From: Vagococcus martis | GTDB lineage: Bacteria; Bacillota; Bacilli; Lactobacillales; Vagococcaceae | Reading direction: 5' to 3' | NCBI RefSeq assembly: GCF_002026305.1 | Contig: NZ_MVAB01000001.1 | Location: forward strand, 1,532,001-1,596,000 | Length of the DNA: 64,000 nt | In this document: positions 26,518 to 35,607 of the stretch, piece by piece | Position numbering within the stretch: the first letter of the stretch is position 1 | Layout of the letters: each line of letters starts with the position of its first letter | The notes under the pieces: generated by a model | Seen by the model: the letters and a program-made list of their open reading frames with translations, nothing else | Told to the model about the DNA's origin: nothing | Database searches by the model: none | Program-made: the position numbers and the translations under genes

Positions 26518-27561
26518 CTATTTTTTTCTTTTTTTACTTGTTTTTTTAGATACTTTCTTTTTAGTAATATATCTGTAAATCATATAAATCACTATAATAA
26601 CAACTAATACACTCACTACTATTGTAATAACAAGTTTAATATTAATGCCTCTCTCTTGAACAACGTAAACATCAGATTGATTAAATTTATCTGCTTGTTC
26701 ATCCGTTACAGTAAAATCCTGATCCCATTTCCATTCTTTTCCATATCCTTTTAAGACGACATGCGCTGTATATTCACCCGCTTGCATTAATTCACCATTA
26801 AGACTAATTGGAAATGTCATTAACGTATTCGGTGCCATAGAAATATCCGTTTTTTTTCTTGTATACAAAACATCTTTTTTACCCTTATTTGTTATATCTA
26901 CATTTAATGTTCGTAAATTGGCAATCATCGGCTGAGTATTCGCAATATCCACTAACATAGCATTTCTATAGTTTTCTTGACCTGCATATGCTTTCCTTAG
27001 AGTAAAGTCCGGTTGAACTTCTTTTTGATTATTAAATAATGTTACCCCAAATAAAAAAGCCATTTTATTATTAATTGCGGCAGCAGATTTTTCTTTATTT
27101 TCCTCTTGACCTTTTTCCATTAACTGGATTCCTCCAGTGATAATTCCATCAAATTCAACATCTGGCATACTAATATCTAAAACCAGCATGGCTTTCCCTT
27201 TGGCAGGAACTTTAACTTCCTCTGGAACTTTGACCACATCGGATAAATCATATTCCATGGTTTTATCTTTCTTAAAATCACTTTTGGAATATTCAATTAC
27301 ACCACTTCCATTAGTTCTCGCTCCACTTAAGGAAACTAAAACTGTCGTTTCTTTATCACCATAATTTTCTATTTCAACCTCAACTTGTTGTTTTTGACCT
27401 GGTTTCATTAATAGATTTAGTGCTTCCCCTTCTCCAACTTGATTTTCTGGATGAATGACTTTCTTGGAAAAACCAGTTGCTGCAAAAACAGTAAAACTAT
27501 TGACTATAAAAAAGACGCAAACTATAAAAAAAGTTACTACCAATTTATATCTTGACTTCAT
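26518..27561 (-). CDS. DUF916/DUF3324 cell-surface protein (CscA type)
   Basis: A 347-residue protein. A signal peptide (about 1-28) is followed by a DUF916 domain (VIHPENQVGEGEALNLLMKPGQKQQVEVEIEN to DISMPDVEFDGIITGGIQL). A DUF3324 domain comes next (NNKMAFLFGVTLF, then DISMAPNTLMTFPISL and AGEYTAHVVL), then a TM helix (about 309-332) and a Lys-rich tail. Recent family names are WxL-interacting peptidoglycan-binding and host-binding domains. It probably tethers the WxL proteins encoded just upstream to the cell wall. It is intact, unlike its paralogue at 24075-25087. Confidence 0.9.
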   Translation of the reverse strand: MKSRYKLVVTFFIVCVFFIVNSFTVFAATGFSKKVIHPENQVGEGEALNLLMKPGQKQQVEVEIENYGDKETTVLVSLSGARTNGSGVIEYSKSDFKKDKTMEYDLSDVVKVPEEVKVPAKGKAMLVLDISMPDVEFDGIITGGIQLMEKGQEENKEKSAAAINNKMAFLFGVTLFNNQKEVQPDFTLRKAYAGQENYRNAMLVDIANTQPMIANLRTLNVDITNKGKKDVLYTRKKTDISMAPNTLMTFPISLNGELMQAGEYTAHVVLKGYGKEWKWDQDFTVTDEQADKFNQSDVYVVQERGINIKLVITIVVSVLVVIIVIYMIYRYITKKKVSKKTSKKRKK

Positions 27562-27598
27562 GACCTATCCTCACTTAAAAAAGTTTTTATTATCATAA

Positions 27599-27636
27599 AT
27601 AGAAGCACTAAAAAAAGTATTTTTAGTGCTTCTATG
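27599..27636 (-). terminator. Hairpin between the WxL and DUF916 genes
   Basis: AGAAGCACTAAAAA pairs with TTTTTAGTGCTTCT in a perfect stem. No clean T run follows on the minus strand, so it may be a partial terminator or a processing site that sets WxL protein expression above that of the downstream genes. Confidence 0.5.
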
Positions 27637-27656
27637 ATTATTAATTAGAAAATATT

Positions 27657-28475
27657 TTATCCTTCTGTACTTGAACTACCAATTTCAGCAATTGTCCAAG
27701 TAATTTCTGCTACATAAGCATCTTTAGTAGATAAAGGTGTACCAGCTGGAACAGTTAGTGTTACAGAATTTCCAGTTGTGTCTGTCTCATTAGCAGGAAC
27801 TACTGAATCTCCTGCATATACTGGTCTACCAAATTCTAATGTATATGTACCCCATCCAGTTTTACTATCTGCAGCTAGAAAATCAACAGATTCATTGTAT
27901 TTTAATGTTTTGCTTCCTGGGCTTTGCAAATCGATTGCTGTTTTAGCATCACTTATTTCAGTATTTACAAAAGCATTATCATAGCTAATTGTTGCTCCTG
28001 TTAACTCGTTTACTGAATTAGTAAATTGTTTTGTCATTTTTGCACTTAATTTCCAACCATCGCCTCTTTTATCTGCTGATCTTTTGTCTGTTACTTGAAC
28101 AAAATTACCACGATCAGCTTGTGTACCATCAGCTTTAGTTATTGTTTGTTTTGTTGCTTTATATACCCCTGTTCCGGTTGTTACATTTTGTGTCTCAAAA
28201 TTTAAATTAGATACCCAATCAACACGTAGAGCTCCGTCGTTCTTATTATCTTGTCCGTCACCTGGGTTTGTTGGTTTTTTATCAGGATCTGTTTCTGGTT
28301 TTTCAGGGTCTACTGGGCCTCCACCAGGTGTAGTATCTTCTTGATATTGAATTGTACCTGTTCCGGTAACATTTTTAGCATCTGCTGCTCCGGCTGCCGC
28401 AAGTGTTGATGGTGCGAATAAAGATACCCCCAATCCTAATAATGCTAAAGATGAAACTAATTTTTTTGCTTTCAT
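27657..28475 (-). CDS. WxL domain surface protein
   Basis: A 272-residue secreted protein. A signal peptide (about 1-27) ends in an Ala-rich site, and a proline-rich linker (PEKPETDPDKKPTNPGDG) precedes the WxL domain. The two motifs are WVSNLNF near residue 87 and GWKLSAKMT near 142, and the domain ends with ITWTIAE. WxL domains bind peptidoglycan non-covalently. GGAGGAT lies before the ATG. Its start is TGTG-like to its neighbour at 28497 (ADAKN-TGTG/TGNG-I-QY), suggesting duplication. Confidence 0.92.
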   Translation of the reverse strand: MKAKKLVSSLALLGLGVSLFAPSTLAAAGAADAKNVTGTGTIQYQEDTTPGGGPVDPEKPETDPDKKPTNPGDGQDNKNDGALRVDWVSNLNFETQNVTTGTGVYKATKQTITKADGTQADRGNFVQVTDKRSADKRGDGWKLSAKMTKQFTNSVNELTGATISYDNAFVNTEISDAKTAIDLQSPGSKTLKYNESVDFLAADSKTGWGTYTLEFGRPVYAGDSVVPANETDTTGNSVTLTVPAGTPLSTKDAYVAEITWTIAEIGSSSTEG

Positions 28476-28496
28476 TTTAAAATCCTCCTAATTTTT

Positions 28497-29309
28497 TTAT
28501 GTCAACTCGGACAATGTCCAAGTGAGCTCAGTTTTATATTTTGCTGGATGTTTTGTCGATTTACTTGGGACAAACAGCCTAATCGCTGAATTTTTGTATA
28601 CACCATTATTATTAAATAATGGATTGGTTACTGGTTGTCCTTCAGCATTTAGTAACGGTGTTAATGTTTTTTCAATTCCTTCAATCTCCCCTGTTGAACC
28701 AAAAACGATTTCCCAGGTTCCAGCTCCTTTTCCTGGTTCTGCTTTGGCGATAGGATATGAAGCACCAATCTGTTCAATTTTTATAGCATCTTTTACAATA
28801 GTAGGTGAGTATTCTTTACTCATTGTTGAATTTGCCCACTGCTTGTCAAAAGATAAAATCACCCCCTTTAATTCTTCCTTTTTATCATCATCACTATAAA
28901 ATTGAGTATCCTGCTTAACAGATAACTCCCAACCTGATATCTCCCCTCTATTGTCCGTAATTTGAACATGATTAGGGCGAGCACTCCTAGTATCAGAGAA
29001 TAGCTGTGCATTTACTTCATAGACACTATCCTTTGAACTAATTGCTTGTGCTCCAAAGTGTAAATTAGGGATAAAATCAAACCTCAACAATCCTGAAGTT
29101 GAAGTATACTCACTTTCGGGTACATTTATAGCTTCCTCTGGATGTTCTGGATCAACAGGAACAGTTTTTTCATCATTTACTTCATATTGTACAATACCAT
29201 TTCCAGTTGTATTTTTTGCATCTGCTGCATAAGTAAGTTTAGTAGTACTTTGTATTAAAGTTAAGAAGAGTAAGCCTGATATAATTTTTTTATTCAACCC
29301 TCTCACCAA
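28497..29309 (-). CDS. WxL domain surface protein
   Basis: Up to 270 residues with signal peptide KKIISGLLFLTLIQ and mature start ADAKNTTGNGIVQYE, like the 27657 protein. The first motif is degenerate (FDFIPNLHFG), the second is GWELSVKQDT near residue 133, and the end is ELTWTLSEL. The frame opens at TTG 29309 and overlaps the LPXTG gene by 20 bases. GTG at 29306 or TTG at 29297 are also possible starts; the last gives the best signal peptide. It is probably a non-covalent wall protein working with the DUF916 proteins. Confidence 0.88.
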   Translation of the reverse strand: MVRGLNKKIISGLLFLTLIQSTTKLTYAADAKNTTGNGIVQYEVNDEKTVPVDPEHPEEAINVPESEYTSTSGLLRFDFIPNLHFGAQAISSKDSVYEVNAQLFSDTRSARPNHVQITDNRGEISGWELSVKQDTQFYSDDDKKEELKGVILSFDKQWANSTMSKEYSPTIVKDAIKIEQIGASYPIAKAEPGKGAGTWEIVFGSTGEIEGIEKTLTPLLNAEGQPVTNPLFNNNGVYKNSAIRLFVPSKSTKHPAKYKTELTWTLSELT

Positions 29310-29621
29310 CTTTCTTCTTTTTGAAAAAGATTAGACCTATTATTACGGTTACGATTGCTCCTCCAAATACAACTGAATATTTAATAACTTTTTCTCCAGT
29401 TTTTGGTAATAGCCCTCCACTTTTCTTTTTAGAAGATTCACTCGTTTGTTCTTTTTTTGAAGATGTTTGAGTTGATGAGTCTACCGTCGAATTAAAAAAT
29501 TCAATATCTGCTGTTACTTTACCTTCATTTGTTTTTGTAGCACCCTCAACTATTATTGGTAGTAATAAACCACACATTATAACAATCGAAATGATATACT
29601 TTACTTTTTTTTAATCACCAT
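29290..29621 (-). CDS. Small LPXTG protein (CscD type), start frameshifted at an A8 tract
   Basis: The frame from ATG 29577 gives 95 residues: MCGLLLPIIVEGATKT, a Ser/Thr/Lys linker, LPKTG, a hydrophobic helix and KKKKVGERVE. That start lacks a ribosome binding site and leaves half a signal peptide. Upstream, AAGGAGG lies seven bases before ATG 29621, which reads MVIKKK and stops. One more A in the A8 run (29605-29612) would continue as VKYIISIVIMCGLLLP, a normal signal peptide of a 110-residue protein. Such small sortase substrates are a standard part of csc clusters. Confidence 0.75.
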
Positions 29622-29633
29622 AATAGTCCCTCC

Positions 29634-32600
29634 TTAATTAGTTTTGACATCTTCTATTGTCCACTCTAATTTTCCTTTATATTCATTTGCAGTTGGGACT
29701 TTATTAGCTTTCATTTTTAATCCATCTTGTTTAGTATTATCTTGATTATTTTGTTGCCAAAAATTCTCTGATATTTTATATTCATCCTTAACTGTGTCAT
29801 CTTTACTATCAAAAACAGTTACTGGAACATTAAGCCTTAATATATTATTTACATTTTTATAGGTAAAGCTTAAAGAATCAGTTAGCGTGTCGCTTGGTGT
29901 ACTTTCACCTGGTTTGGTGTAATTCATTTCTTCTATTAAAGTTGCTGTCACTCGCCAATTACTTTTGATACCTCTTGTGTCTTCAACAACAAGTGGTATT
30001 ACCGGATTTTCGGTCGATTTCATATCAACAGCTTGCACTTTATTAAAATCAGTTAATTTTACTTTACCAAAATCAAATTTTTCTGGAGCAGAAATTAAAC
30101 TCAATACTCCAAACACAGTCCCTCCAGGATTATCAACGTTAGCATTGTTCTTTATTTCAATATTATTCGACGTATCATCATTAATATTCTCTAATCTTGG
30201 TGATTTGCCTATAATACTAGCTGTATTATTAATAACTTTTCCAACACCATCACGATTAACGATAGCTTTTATCGTTAATTTAATAGTATCTTGAGGTTGT
30301 AAGTCCTGAGCGGAATATGTCAATTTTCCTTGCTTATTTTTGGTCTGCTTTTCTTCCTCAGAATATTCAGTATATGTTAACGTATCTGTCGGTTGTTCAA
30401 TATCATTTTTAGTAACCGTTACTTTAGATAAATCAAAAGTTAGTCCCATTGGAATTTCATCCTCTATAACAGTATTCAATAATACTTTGTCACTATTTTC
30501 TGGTTCTATATTTTGGGCTGTTATCGTATAAGTTAAGGTACTTCCAACTTGCGTTACTTGTTTATCTTTAGATACATTCTCTGGTGTATCAGATTCAACA
30601 TCCTTTGTGATATTTGGTGTTCTTGGAATAATATCTTTAACTGTTACTATCAGTGCTGGTTTAAACACAGCATCTCGGTATGACGTTTCTTTATCTGGGT
30701 TAATATTCCCATTTTCATTATTTGTAGCTGGCACTTTCGGGTCTAACGGCACTGTGACTTTCCCCTCTACTATTGAATCAGGAGCCTTTCCAGATTTATC
30801 CTCCACATAAAACACTAATTTATCATTAAGTTCTAGGTAGCTATCTAGTTGATAACTCCATGATCCATCAGCTTCAACAGTAGCAATTTTCTGTTTTTCT
30901 TTACCATTTATTGACATATAAACAGAAGCGCCCGGTTCACCATTTTGGCCTTTAATCTGCCTATCTGAATTAGTTACTATATTGTTACTCTTTAGCTCAG
31001 CAGGATTTGGTGGTGTAACATCTATAACTCTTGTTTTCCTTAAAACACCTTCACGATATGTCCCTCCATTATTTCCGTTAACTCGAGAAGGCGTTGCACT
31101 CATTATCTCACCTGCTTTTTGAAATCCAGCTACTTTATGATCATTTTTTCTAAAATAAACATAATTATCTGATTCTGATACTCCTATATGCTCATTACCC
31201 AAAGTATCAGTAAATTTCACTTGCGCTTTTCTTATTTCATCAGCGTAGACAGGTTTTGTTTTTGCATCTCCGTATTCATCAAACGGGTCACTACCTCCGA
31301 TTGGTATATCACCTAAAAACACCTTAGCTTTCTGTGTATAATCGGCATCAGTAACTGGATTCCACTCAACCTGAGGCACTGTGTTCATTCCAGATATTCT
31401 GCTGAAATCATCTATTTTATAAACTGTTTTTAATTCATCACTAGTTGTTGTAAAGTTTCCTTTTGTATCAACTTGAAATAAGCCTACCTCTGATACATCA
31501 TAATCTGGGGAATGATTCAAATCTGTGTTGTTTTTCCATAAAGATATATCAGAATTTGAAACCTTAAAAATATGTCCTTCATTTTGATTTGATGCTGCCG
31601 TACCATTTGCGCCTACAAACCGATTTTTATTTGTATTTGTAATATCAAATGCTTCCAAACTCTCCAAAGATACAACGGCGTCTGGCACACTCCTATCATA
31701 AGCAACTACTCCATACCTATTGTTACCATAGACATATAGTTCCGAATCTTCCAACATAGTAAAGTTTACTTTTTTCATTTGACTAGTAGAAGGAGTTGGA
31801 CGAGTCGACTGTGTATTGCTCATCAATATAGTTGCGCTTCCCGCTCTAGATAGAAGATTCACCTTAGACCCTTTTTTTCCTAAAAAAGTTGAGTTGTTAT
31901 GATTAAACGCAACAGCAGTTCCTGGTACATTCACATTAAATGTAGCATACTCACCTACATTAATATTGTTGAAATGTTCATACACTCCAGGGAAAGATTC
32001 TCCATTTCCAGTGTTATGTAGATAAACAAAAGAATTGTCACCGATATCGAAATTTTCAGTCATAGTTAAGTTTTCTTCACCCGGAGAGCCATTGTAATTC
32101 TCACGTGAATTTAGAAACCATATTGTTGAATAATTATAATGAGCTATTTCGCCAATATAATACGTGAAAGGGTCATATGTTATTCCTCCAGTATAGAAAT
32201 TTTCAGCAGCTGAAATAACTTTGTTATAACCCCAAATACTAATATGTCCACCATTAGCGTTTATTAAACGTCCGTTTATTTTCTGATTTCTTTGTCCATC
32301 ACCATTAGTAGGTGTAATAAGATTACCTATACGATATTGCCATATCCCCCGTTGGGTATTACGAACTCCATCGCCTTCTAAACCTCTTCCGCCATTTAAA
32401 TAAGCCCATCTTGTAGCTGCTTGGGTAGGATCGTTTGCATCATCCTGAACAGGTTTTATATCATGCATATGAAAAACTGGAACAGATGAAAACTTTTTTG
32501 TAAAACTCTCTATATTTGGAAGTGAGTCAACATTAATTGTGCCTCGATTCAGATGTAATTCATGACCTTGACCATCAAGCTCCATAGATTCCTGTCTGTC

Positions 32601-32924
32601 TAATCGTTCTGCGCTATTCGCTTTAATATCATTATTTAAAATAATTTTAGAAACATTATTATCTTGAAAGGCATTCTTAAACTCATTCCATGTTGAAACT
32701 GTTTTAACATTCGTTTCGGGTTTAAAATTATACTTAGCATTCCAATCGTCATTTTGTTGTTTGTTGAGTTCGGAATACGTCTTCTGATAATTGTCATTTG
32801 TTGTTTTACCTGTTAATTTATATTTTTCTACATATGGCGTATTTAGCTCTTCAGCATATGATATATTTGCTGTAATAAGCATTCCTATAAATATTAAAAT
32901 TAAATATAAAATATTTTTTTTCAT
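29634..32924 (-). CDS. Large WxL surface protein with beta-helix and DUF11-like domains
   Basis: 1096 residues. A signal peptide (about 1-25) precedes a long region (about 70-510) with short Asn/Gly-rich strands such as FKNAFQDNNVSKIILNNDI, typical of pectate-lyase-like right-handed beta-helix adhesion domains. A Big-type Ig module (about 645-725, NSDRQIKGQNGEPGASVYMSIN) and a DUF11-like isopeptide module (about 770-910, VGSTLTYTITAQN to DEIPMGLTFDLSKV) follow. A C-terminal WxL region has NWRVTATL and ends LEWTIEDVKTN. This is the CscC-type big protein, likely an adhesin held to the wall by its WxL domain. It heads the surface operon, with a GGGGGGATAAGG ribosome binding site. Confidence 0.88.
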   Translation of the reverse strand: MKKNILYLILIFIGMLITANISYAEELNTPYVEKYKLTGKTTNDNYQKTYSELNKQQNDDWNAKYNFKPETNVKTVSTWNEFKNAFQDNNVSKIILNNDIKANSAERLDRQESMELDGQGHELHLNRGTINVDSLPNIESFTKKFSSVPVFHMHDIKPVQDDANDPTQAATRWAYLNGGRGLEGDGVRNTQRGIWQYRIGNLITPTNGDGQRNQKINGRLINANGGHISIWGYNKVISAAENFYTGGITYDPFTYYIGEIAHYNYSTIWFLNSRENYNGSPGEENLTMTENFDIGDNSFVYLHNTGNGESFPGVYEHFNNINVGEYATFNVNVPGTAVAFNHNNSTFLGKKGSKVNLLSRAGSATILMSNTQSTRPTPSTSQMKKVNFTMLEDSELYVYGNNRYGVVAYDRSVPDAVVSLESLEAFDITNTNKNRFVGANGTAASNQNEGHIFKVSNSDISLWKNNTDLNHSPDYDVSEVGLFQVDTKGNFTTTSDELKTVYKIDDFSRISGMNTVPQVEWNPVTDADYTQKAKVFLGDIPIGGSDPFDEYGDAKTKPVYADEIRKAQVKFTDTLGNEHIGVSESDNYVYFRKNDHKVAGFQKAGEIMSATPSRVNGNNGGTYREGVLRKTRVIDVTPPNPAELKSNNIVTNSDRQIKGQNGEPGASVYMSINGKEKQKIATVEADGSWSYQLDSYLELNDKLVFYVEDKSGKAPDSIVEGKVTVPLDPKVPATNNENGNINPDKETSYRDAVFKPALIVTVKDIIPRTPNITKDVESDTPENVSKDKQVTQVGSTLTYTITAQNIEPENSDKVLLNTVIEDEIPMGLTFDLSKVTVTKNDIEQPTDTLTYTEYSEEEKQTKNKQGKLTYSAQDLQPQDTIKLTIKAIVNRDGVGKVINNTASIIGKSPRLENINDDTSNNIEIKNNANVDNPGGTVFGVLSLISAPEKFDFGKVKLTDFNKVQAVDMKSTENPVIPLVVEDTRGIKSNWRVTATLIEEMNYTKPGESTPSDTLTDSLSFTYKNVNNILRLNVPVTVFDSKDDTVKDEYKISENFWQQNNQDNTKQDGLKMKANKVPTANEYKGKLEWTIEDVKTN

Positions 32925-33004
32925 CCTTATCCCCCCATAAAAACTGTACTTATATACATATTGCTTTGGTATAAAATATTAAATGATTTTTTACTTATAT
33001 TTAT

Positions 33005-33535
33005 TTAAGAAACATATTTATGAACTGTCCCAATTGACACATCACATTTTTCAGCAATCTGACGTAAATTCAATTGTTTGTTTTTTCTGAGGAATTTAAT
33101 CATATCAATTGTCCCTTGATCGACTGTAGGGCGTCCTAATTGTTTTCCATTTTCTCTAAGTCTCATTAATTGTTGTTTAATCTTTTTGCTAGTAACTTCT
33201 TTATTGACCATATCTAATAATTTTAAAACTGTTTGAAAAGAATAAGTCTGCTTCGTATTAATTTTTTCTTTAATACTAATCAGTTCAGCTTTTTTTTGTA
33301 TGATGGAACTAATAATGTCGTGAAACTCACTACTTGATTTTCCAAATACTAAAAGACTTGATACCACTAATGTATCTCCTTGAGAAAGACGATTCATTAG
33401 TATAAATAATTCTTTATCTAATGTTAAATCACTATTTTCTATAAATAACTCATCACATCCATATTCCATGATATTCTTAACTTGTGATAGAGTTTCATCA
33501 GGATAATCCTTACGAACATAACCAAATTTTGTCAT
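33005..33535 (-). CDS. Serine-resolvase homologue lacking catalytic residues, possible DNA-binding regulator
   Basis: Up to 182 residues from ATG 33553; ATG 33535 (MTKFGYVRK) fits the family start better, as AAAGG directly abuts the first ATG. The fold of resolvase N-domains is visible: FGYVRKDYPDETLSQVKNI, then RLSQGDTLVVSSLLVFGKSSSEFHDII. A C-terminal helix-turn-helix (LGRPTVDQGTIDMIKFLRK, LNLRQIAEKCDVSIGTVHKYV) follows. The family's catalytic serine (YARVS) is replaced (YVRKD), and the arginines of RLGR are gone (VFGKS). It therefore probably binds DNA without recombining it, and sits upstream of the WxL genes on the same strand. Confidence 0.8.
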   Translation of the reverse strand: MTKFGYVRKDYPDETLSQVKNIMEYGCDELFIENSDLTLDKELFILMNRLSQGDTLVVSSLLVFGKSSSEFHDIISSIIQKKAELISIKEKINTKQTYSFQTVLKLLDMVNKEVTSKKIKQQLMRLRENGKQLGRPTVDQGTIDMIKFLRKNKQLNLRQIAEKCDVSIGTVHKYVS

Positions 33536-33553
33536 TTTAGATAACAGTCCCAT

Positions 33554-33926
33554 CCTTTAACATTTTTTTATAATTACAAATAAATCCTTGACATATTACT
33601 TACTATAGTTATCGATATCTAGTAACTTATAAAATCATAATTTACTAATGCAGTTACATTAAAAACGTCTACACTAAATAATTAAACTCTAAAAATAATA
33701 TCTTACAACCCAATACTAATTTCTTGGTATACTGAATACTAAGAAACTAATTTGTTTAACTATTTAAATTATACATAATGTATATTTAAAAAACAAGTAT
33801 TTTAATAATTTTTTCATTTTTTTATTTATTTGAAGACATATATTACTTTTTAAGTAAAATAATAAAGCAGTTTTAGTCATATTTATTAATCGTCATTTAA
33901 GCCGTCAATTATAAAGGAGAAAACAG
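33554..33926. other. Divergent intergenic region with palindromes
   Basis: This gap between the resolvase-like gene and the recombinase has no gene. It contains one arm (33723-33743) of a long inverted repeat whose partner lies beyond the recombinase, and shorter palindromes: ATACATAATGTAT near 33771-33783 and TTACTTTTTAAGTAA near 33844. These may be recombinase or regulator sites. Confidence 0.5.
33723..33743. repeat. Left arm of inverted repeat flanking the tyrosine recombinase
   Basis: CTTGGTATACTGAATACTAAG here is the reverse complement, with one mismatch, of CTTAGTATTCAGTATACCAGG at 35281-35301. The pair encloses the recombinase gene and about 1.58 kb of DNA. Confidence 0.85.
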
Positions 33927-35041
33927 ATGTCAAGAAAAGGAGAAAATATTTATAAACGAAAAGATGGTCGCTGGGAAGGTCGCTATAAAAAGGGACGAAA
34001 ATCAAATGGGCAGTTGAAATATGGTTATGTATACGGTAAAAGTTATAAAGAAGTAAAATCAAAACTGTATTCTTACTGTTCATACTACGAAGATATTATT
34101 CACTCTAAAGGAGATTGTGCAATGGTTTATGAGGAGTGGTCAATGAAGTGGTTAAGGAAAAAAAGGCTTCAACTTAAGTTATCTACTTATAGTTCATATA
34201 GTTATAAACTAACACGATATGTGTTTCCTTTATTAGGGGATATCCCATTAAATCAGCTAACATCAGAAAATATTCAAAAGTCAATTAACCAATGGCTAGA
34301 GGAAGGATTACAACCATCAACTATTCGTGTATTGTACTATATTTTGAAAAAATCACTAATCGATGCTTGTGAACAAGGCTTGCTGTTACAAATTCCATGT
34401 CGCGGTATTATACTACCAAGAATTCCTAAAAAGTCACCACAATCTTTGTCGAGGAAGGAACAAGAACAATTAGAAATAGTAGCTAAAGCTAGCCCGTTAT
34501 ATCAAGGTCTACCAGTGTTGTTAGCACTAGATGCTGGCCTTCGAATTGGAGAAGTTTCCGCTTTACGTTGGAAAGACATTGATTTAGATAAGAAAATGAT
34601 TTATGTGAGACAAACAGTTCAACGAATTCAACGAAAAAATGGAGGTGCAAAGACCGTTATAATAGTTGACTCCCCTAAAACTGATCAAGCTATTAGAGCT
34701 ATTCCAATGAGTTTTACACTTTACAAATATTTAAAAAGATGGAAAAAAAATCTACTAGTTCATATGTTTGTTCAAACCATATGGGTCCGTCTGAACCACG
34801 CTTGATTACATATTACTTTTCTTGTCTAAAGAAAAAGGCCCAAATTACTCAGACTCATTTTCATAGTTTAAGACATACCTTTGCGACCAGATGTATTGAA
34901 TCCAGTCCAGATGTTGCTTCTGTTAGCAGACTCTTAGGACACTCTTCTTCAAAGACAACATTAGATGTGTATACCGATTCTTTTTTAGAAGGTCGTCAAC
35001 GTGTTATTATTCAGATGGAAAAAAATAAAAAAGCTAATTAA
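33927..35041 (+). pseudogene. Tyrosine recombinase (phage-type integrase), frameshifted at an A8 tract
   Basis: The first frame (33927-34805) holds the AP2-like N-terminus (GENIYKRKDGRWEGRYKKG), the core-binding domain (about 55-145) and the first catalytic arginine in LDAGLRIGEVSALRWKDID. It then runs off into RLNHA. A second frame resumes at 34741 with KKSTSSYVCSNH and contains HFHSLRHTFATRCIE (H-x-x-R), LLGHSSSKTTLDVYTD (H and nucleophile Tyr). The frames join if the A8 run at 34743-34750 had one more A (RWKKKSTSS). All catalytic residues are present, so the gene would be functional when repaired or slipped. AAAGGAG precedes the ATG. No phage genes are nearby. Confidence 0.88.
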
Positions 35042-35400
35042 AAGAGTTTGTTTATTTCTAAATTGTAATTTAAAAATTTTTTTTAATAAAGTGACAATGT
35101 TTAGTTGTTATTTTAAAATGGAAGCGCTATCTTTTTTATGAGGTTTCTATTTACATGATTGTATTTATATCGATTGAAGTTAAAAATATTCCACTAATAT
35201 AAAATAGTAAATATTTATTAGCCGTCACAATCGTCAAACGAATCAATAAACATTAATAAATAAAACAATAATCTTCTTATCTTAGTATTCAGTATACCAG
35301 GAAATAAAGTTCCTCTTATTCGCACAATCATACCAAGTTCTTTTTAATTTTATGAACTATAAATTTAGAAACTAAAAAGGGCTGGTGAATCGAATTTTGA
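35042..35400. other. Intergenic region between recombinase and IS cluster
   Basis: No gene is visible. It holds the right arm of the recombinase-flanking inverted repeat (35281-35301) and ATATTTATTAGCCGTCA (35215-35226 region), resembling ATATTTATTAATCGTCA just before the recombinase gene. At 35371-35400 a 30-base piece is the inverted copy of the left-end region of the ISL3-type element at 37583-37612, a further IS fossil. Confidence 0.55.
35281..35301. repeat. Right arm of inverted repeat flanking the tyrosine recombinase
   Basis: CTTAGTATTCAGTATACCAGG pairs with the arm at 33723-33743 (20 of 21 bases). With the recombinase between them, these arms could be element ends or core recombination sites. 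Confidence 0.85.
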
Positions 35401-35538
35401 GGCTGTACACTAAATCGTGTTGATAGATTAAATTCTATCAATGCGATTTTTTATTAATGACTTTAGTCAGTTGAGCACGAAATCGTGCGAAACAGAAAAA
35501 CCACGCGTATTGCGCGTGGAAGAAATAGCTTTAGCGTT

Positions 35539-35606
35539 AAGAAACTCCTTTCGATATACTAAAAAGTGGCTATCAACCGCAATAAGAGTATCGAAAGGAG
35601 TTTCTT
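35539..35606 (+). promoter_or_regulatory. Hairpin hiding the tnpA ribosome binding site
   Basis: An 18-base arm AAGAAACTCCTTTCGATA (35539-35556) pairs exactly with TATCGAAAGGAGTTTCTT (35589-35606), which contains the AAAGGAG ribosome binding site of tnpA. Such a stem is known in IS200, where it blocks translation of read-through mRNA. Confidence 0.88.
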
Positions 35607-35607
35607 T

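Noticed and set aside
33005-35041. Prophage, suggested by the recombinase and resolvase genes
   Set aside because: No capsid, terminase, lysis or repressor genes occur nearby; the neighbours are surface genes and insertion sequences.
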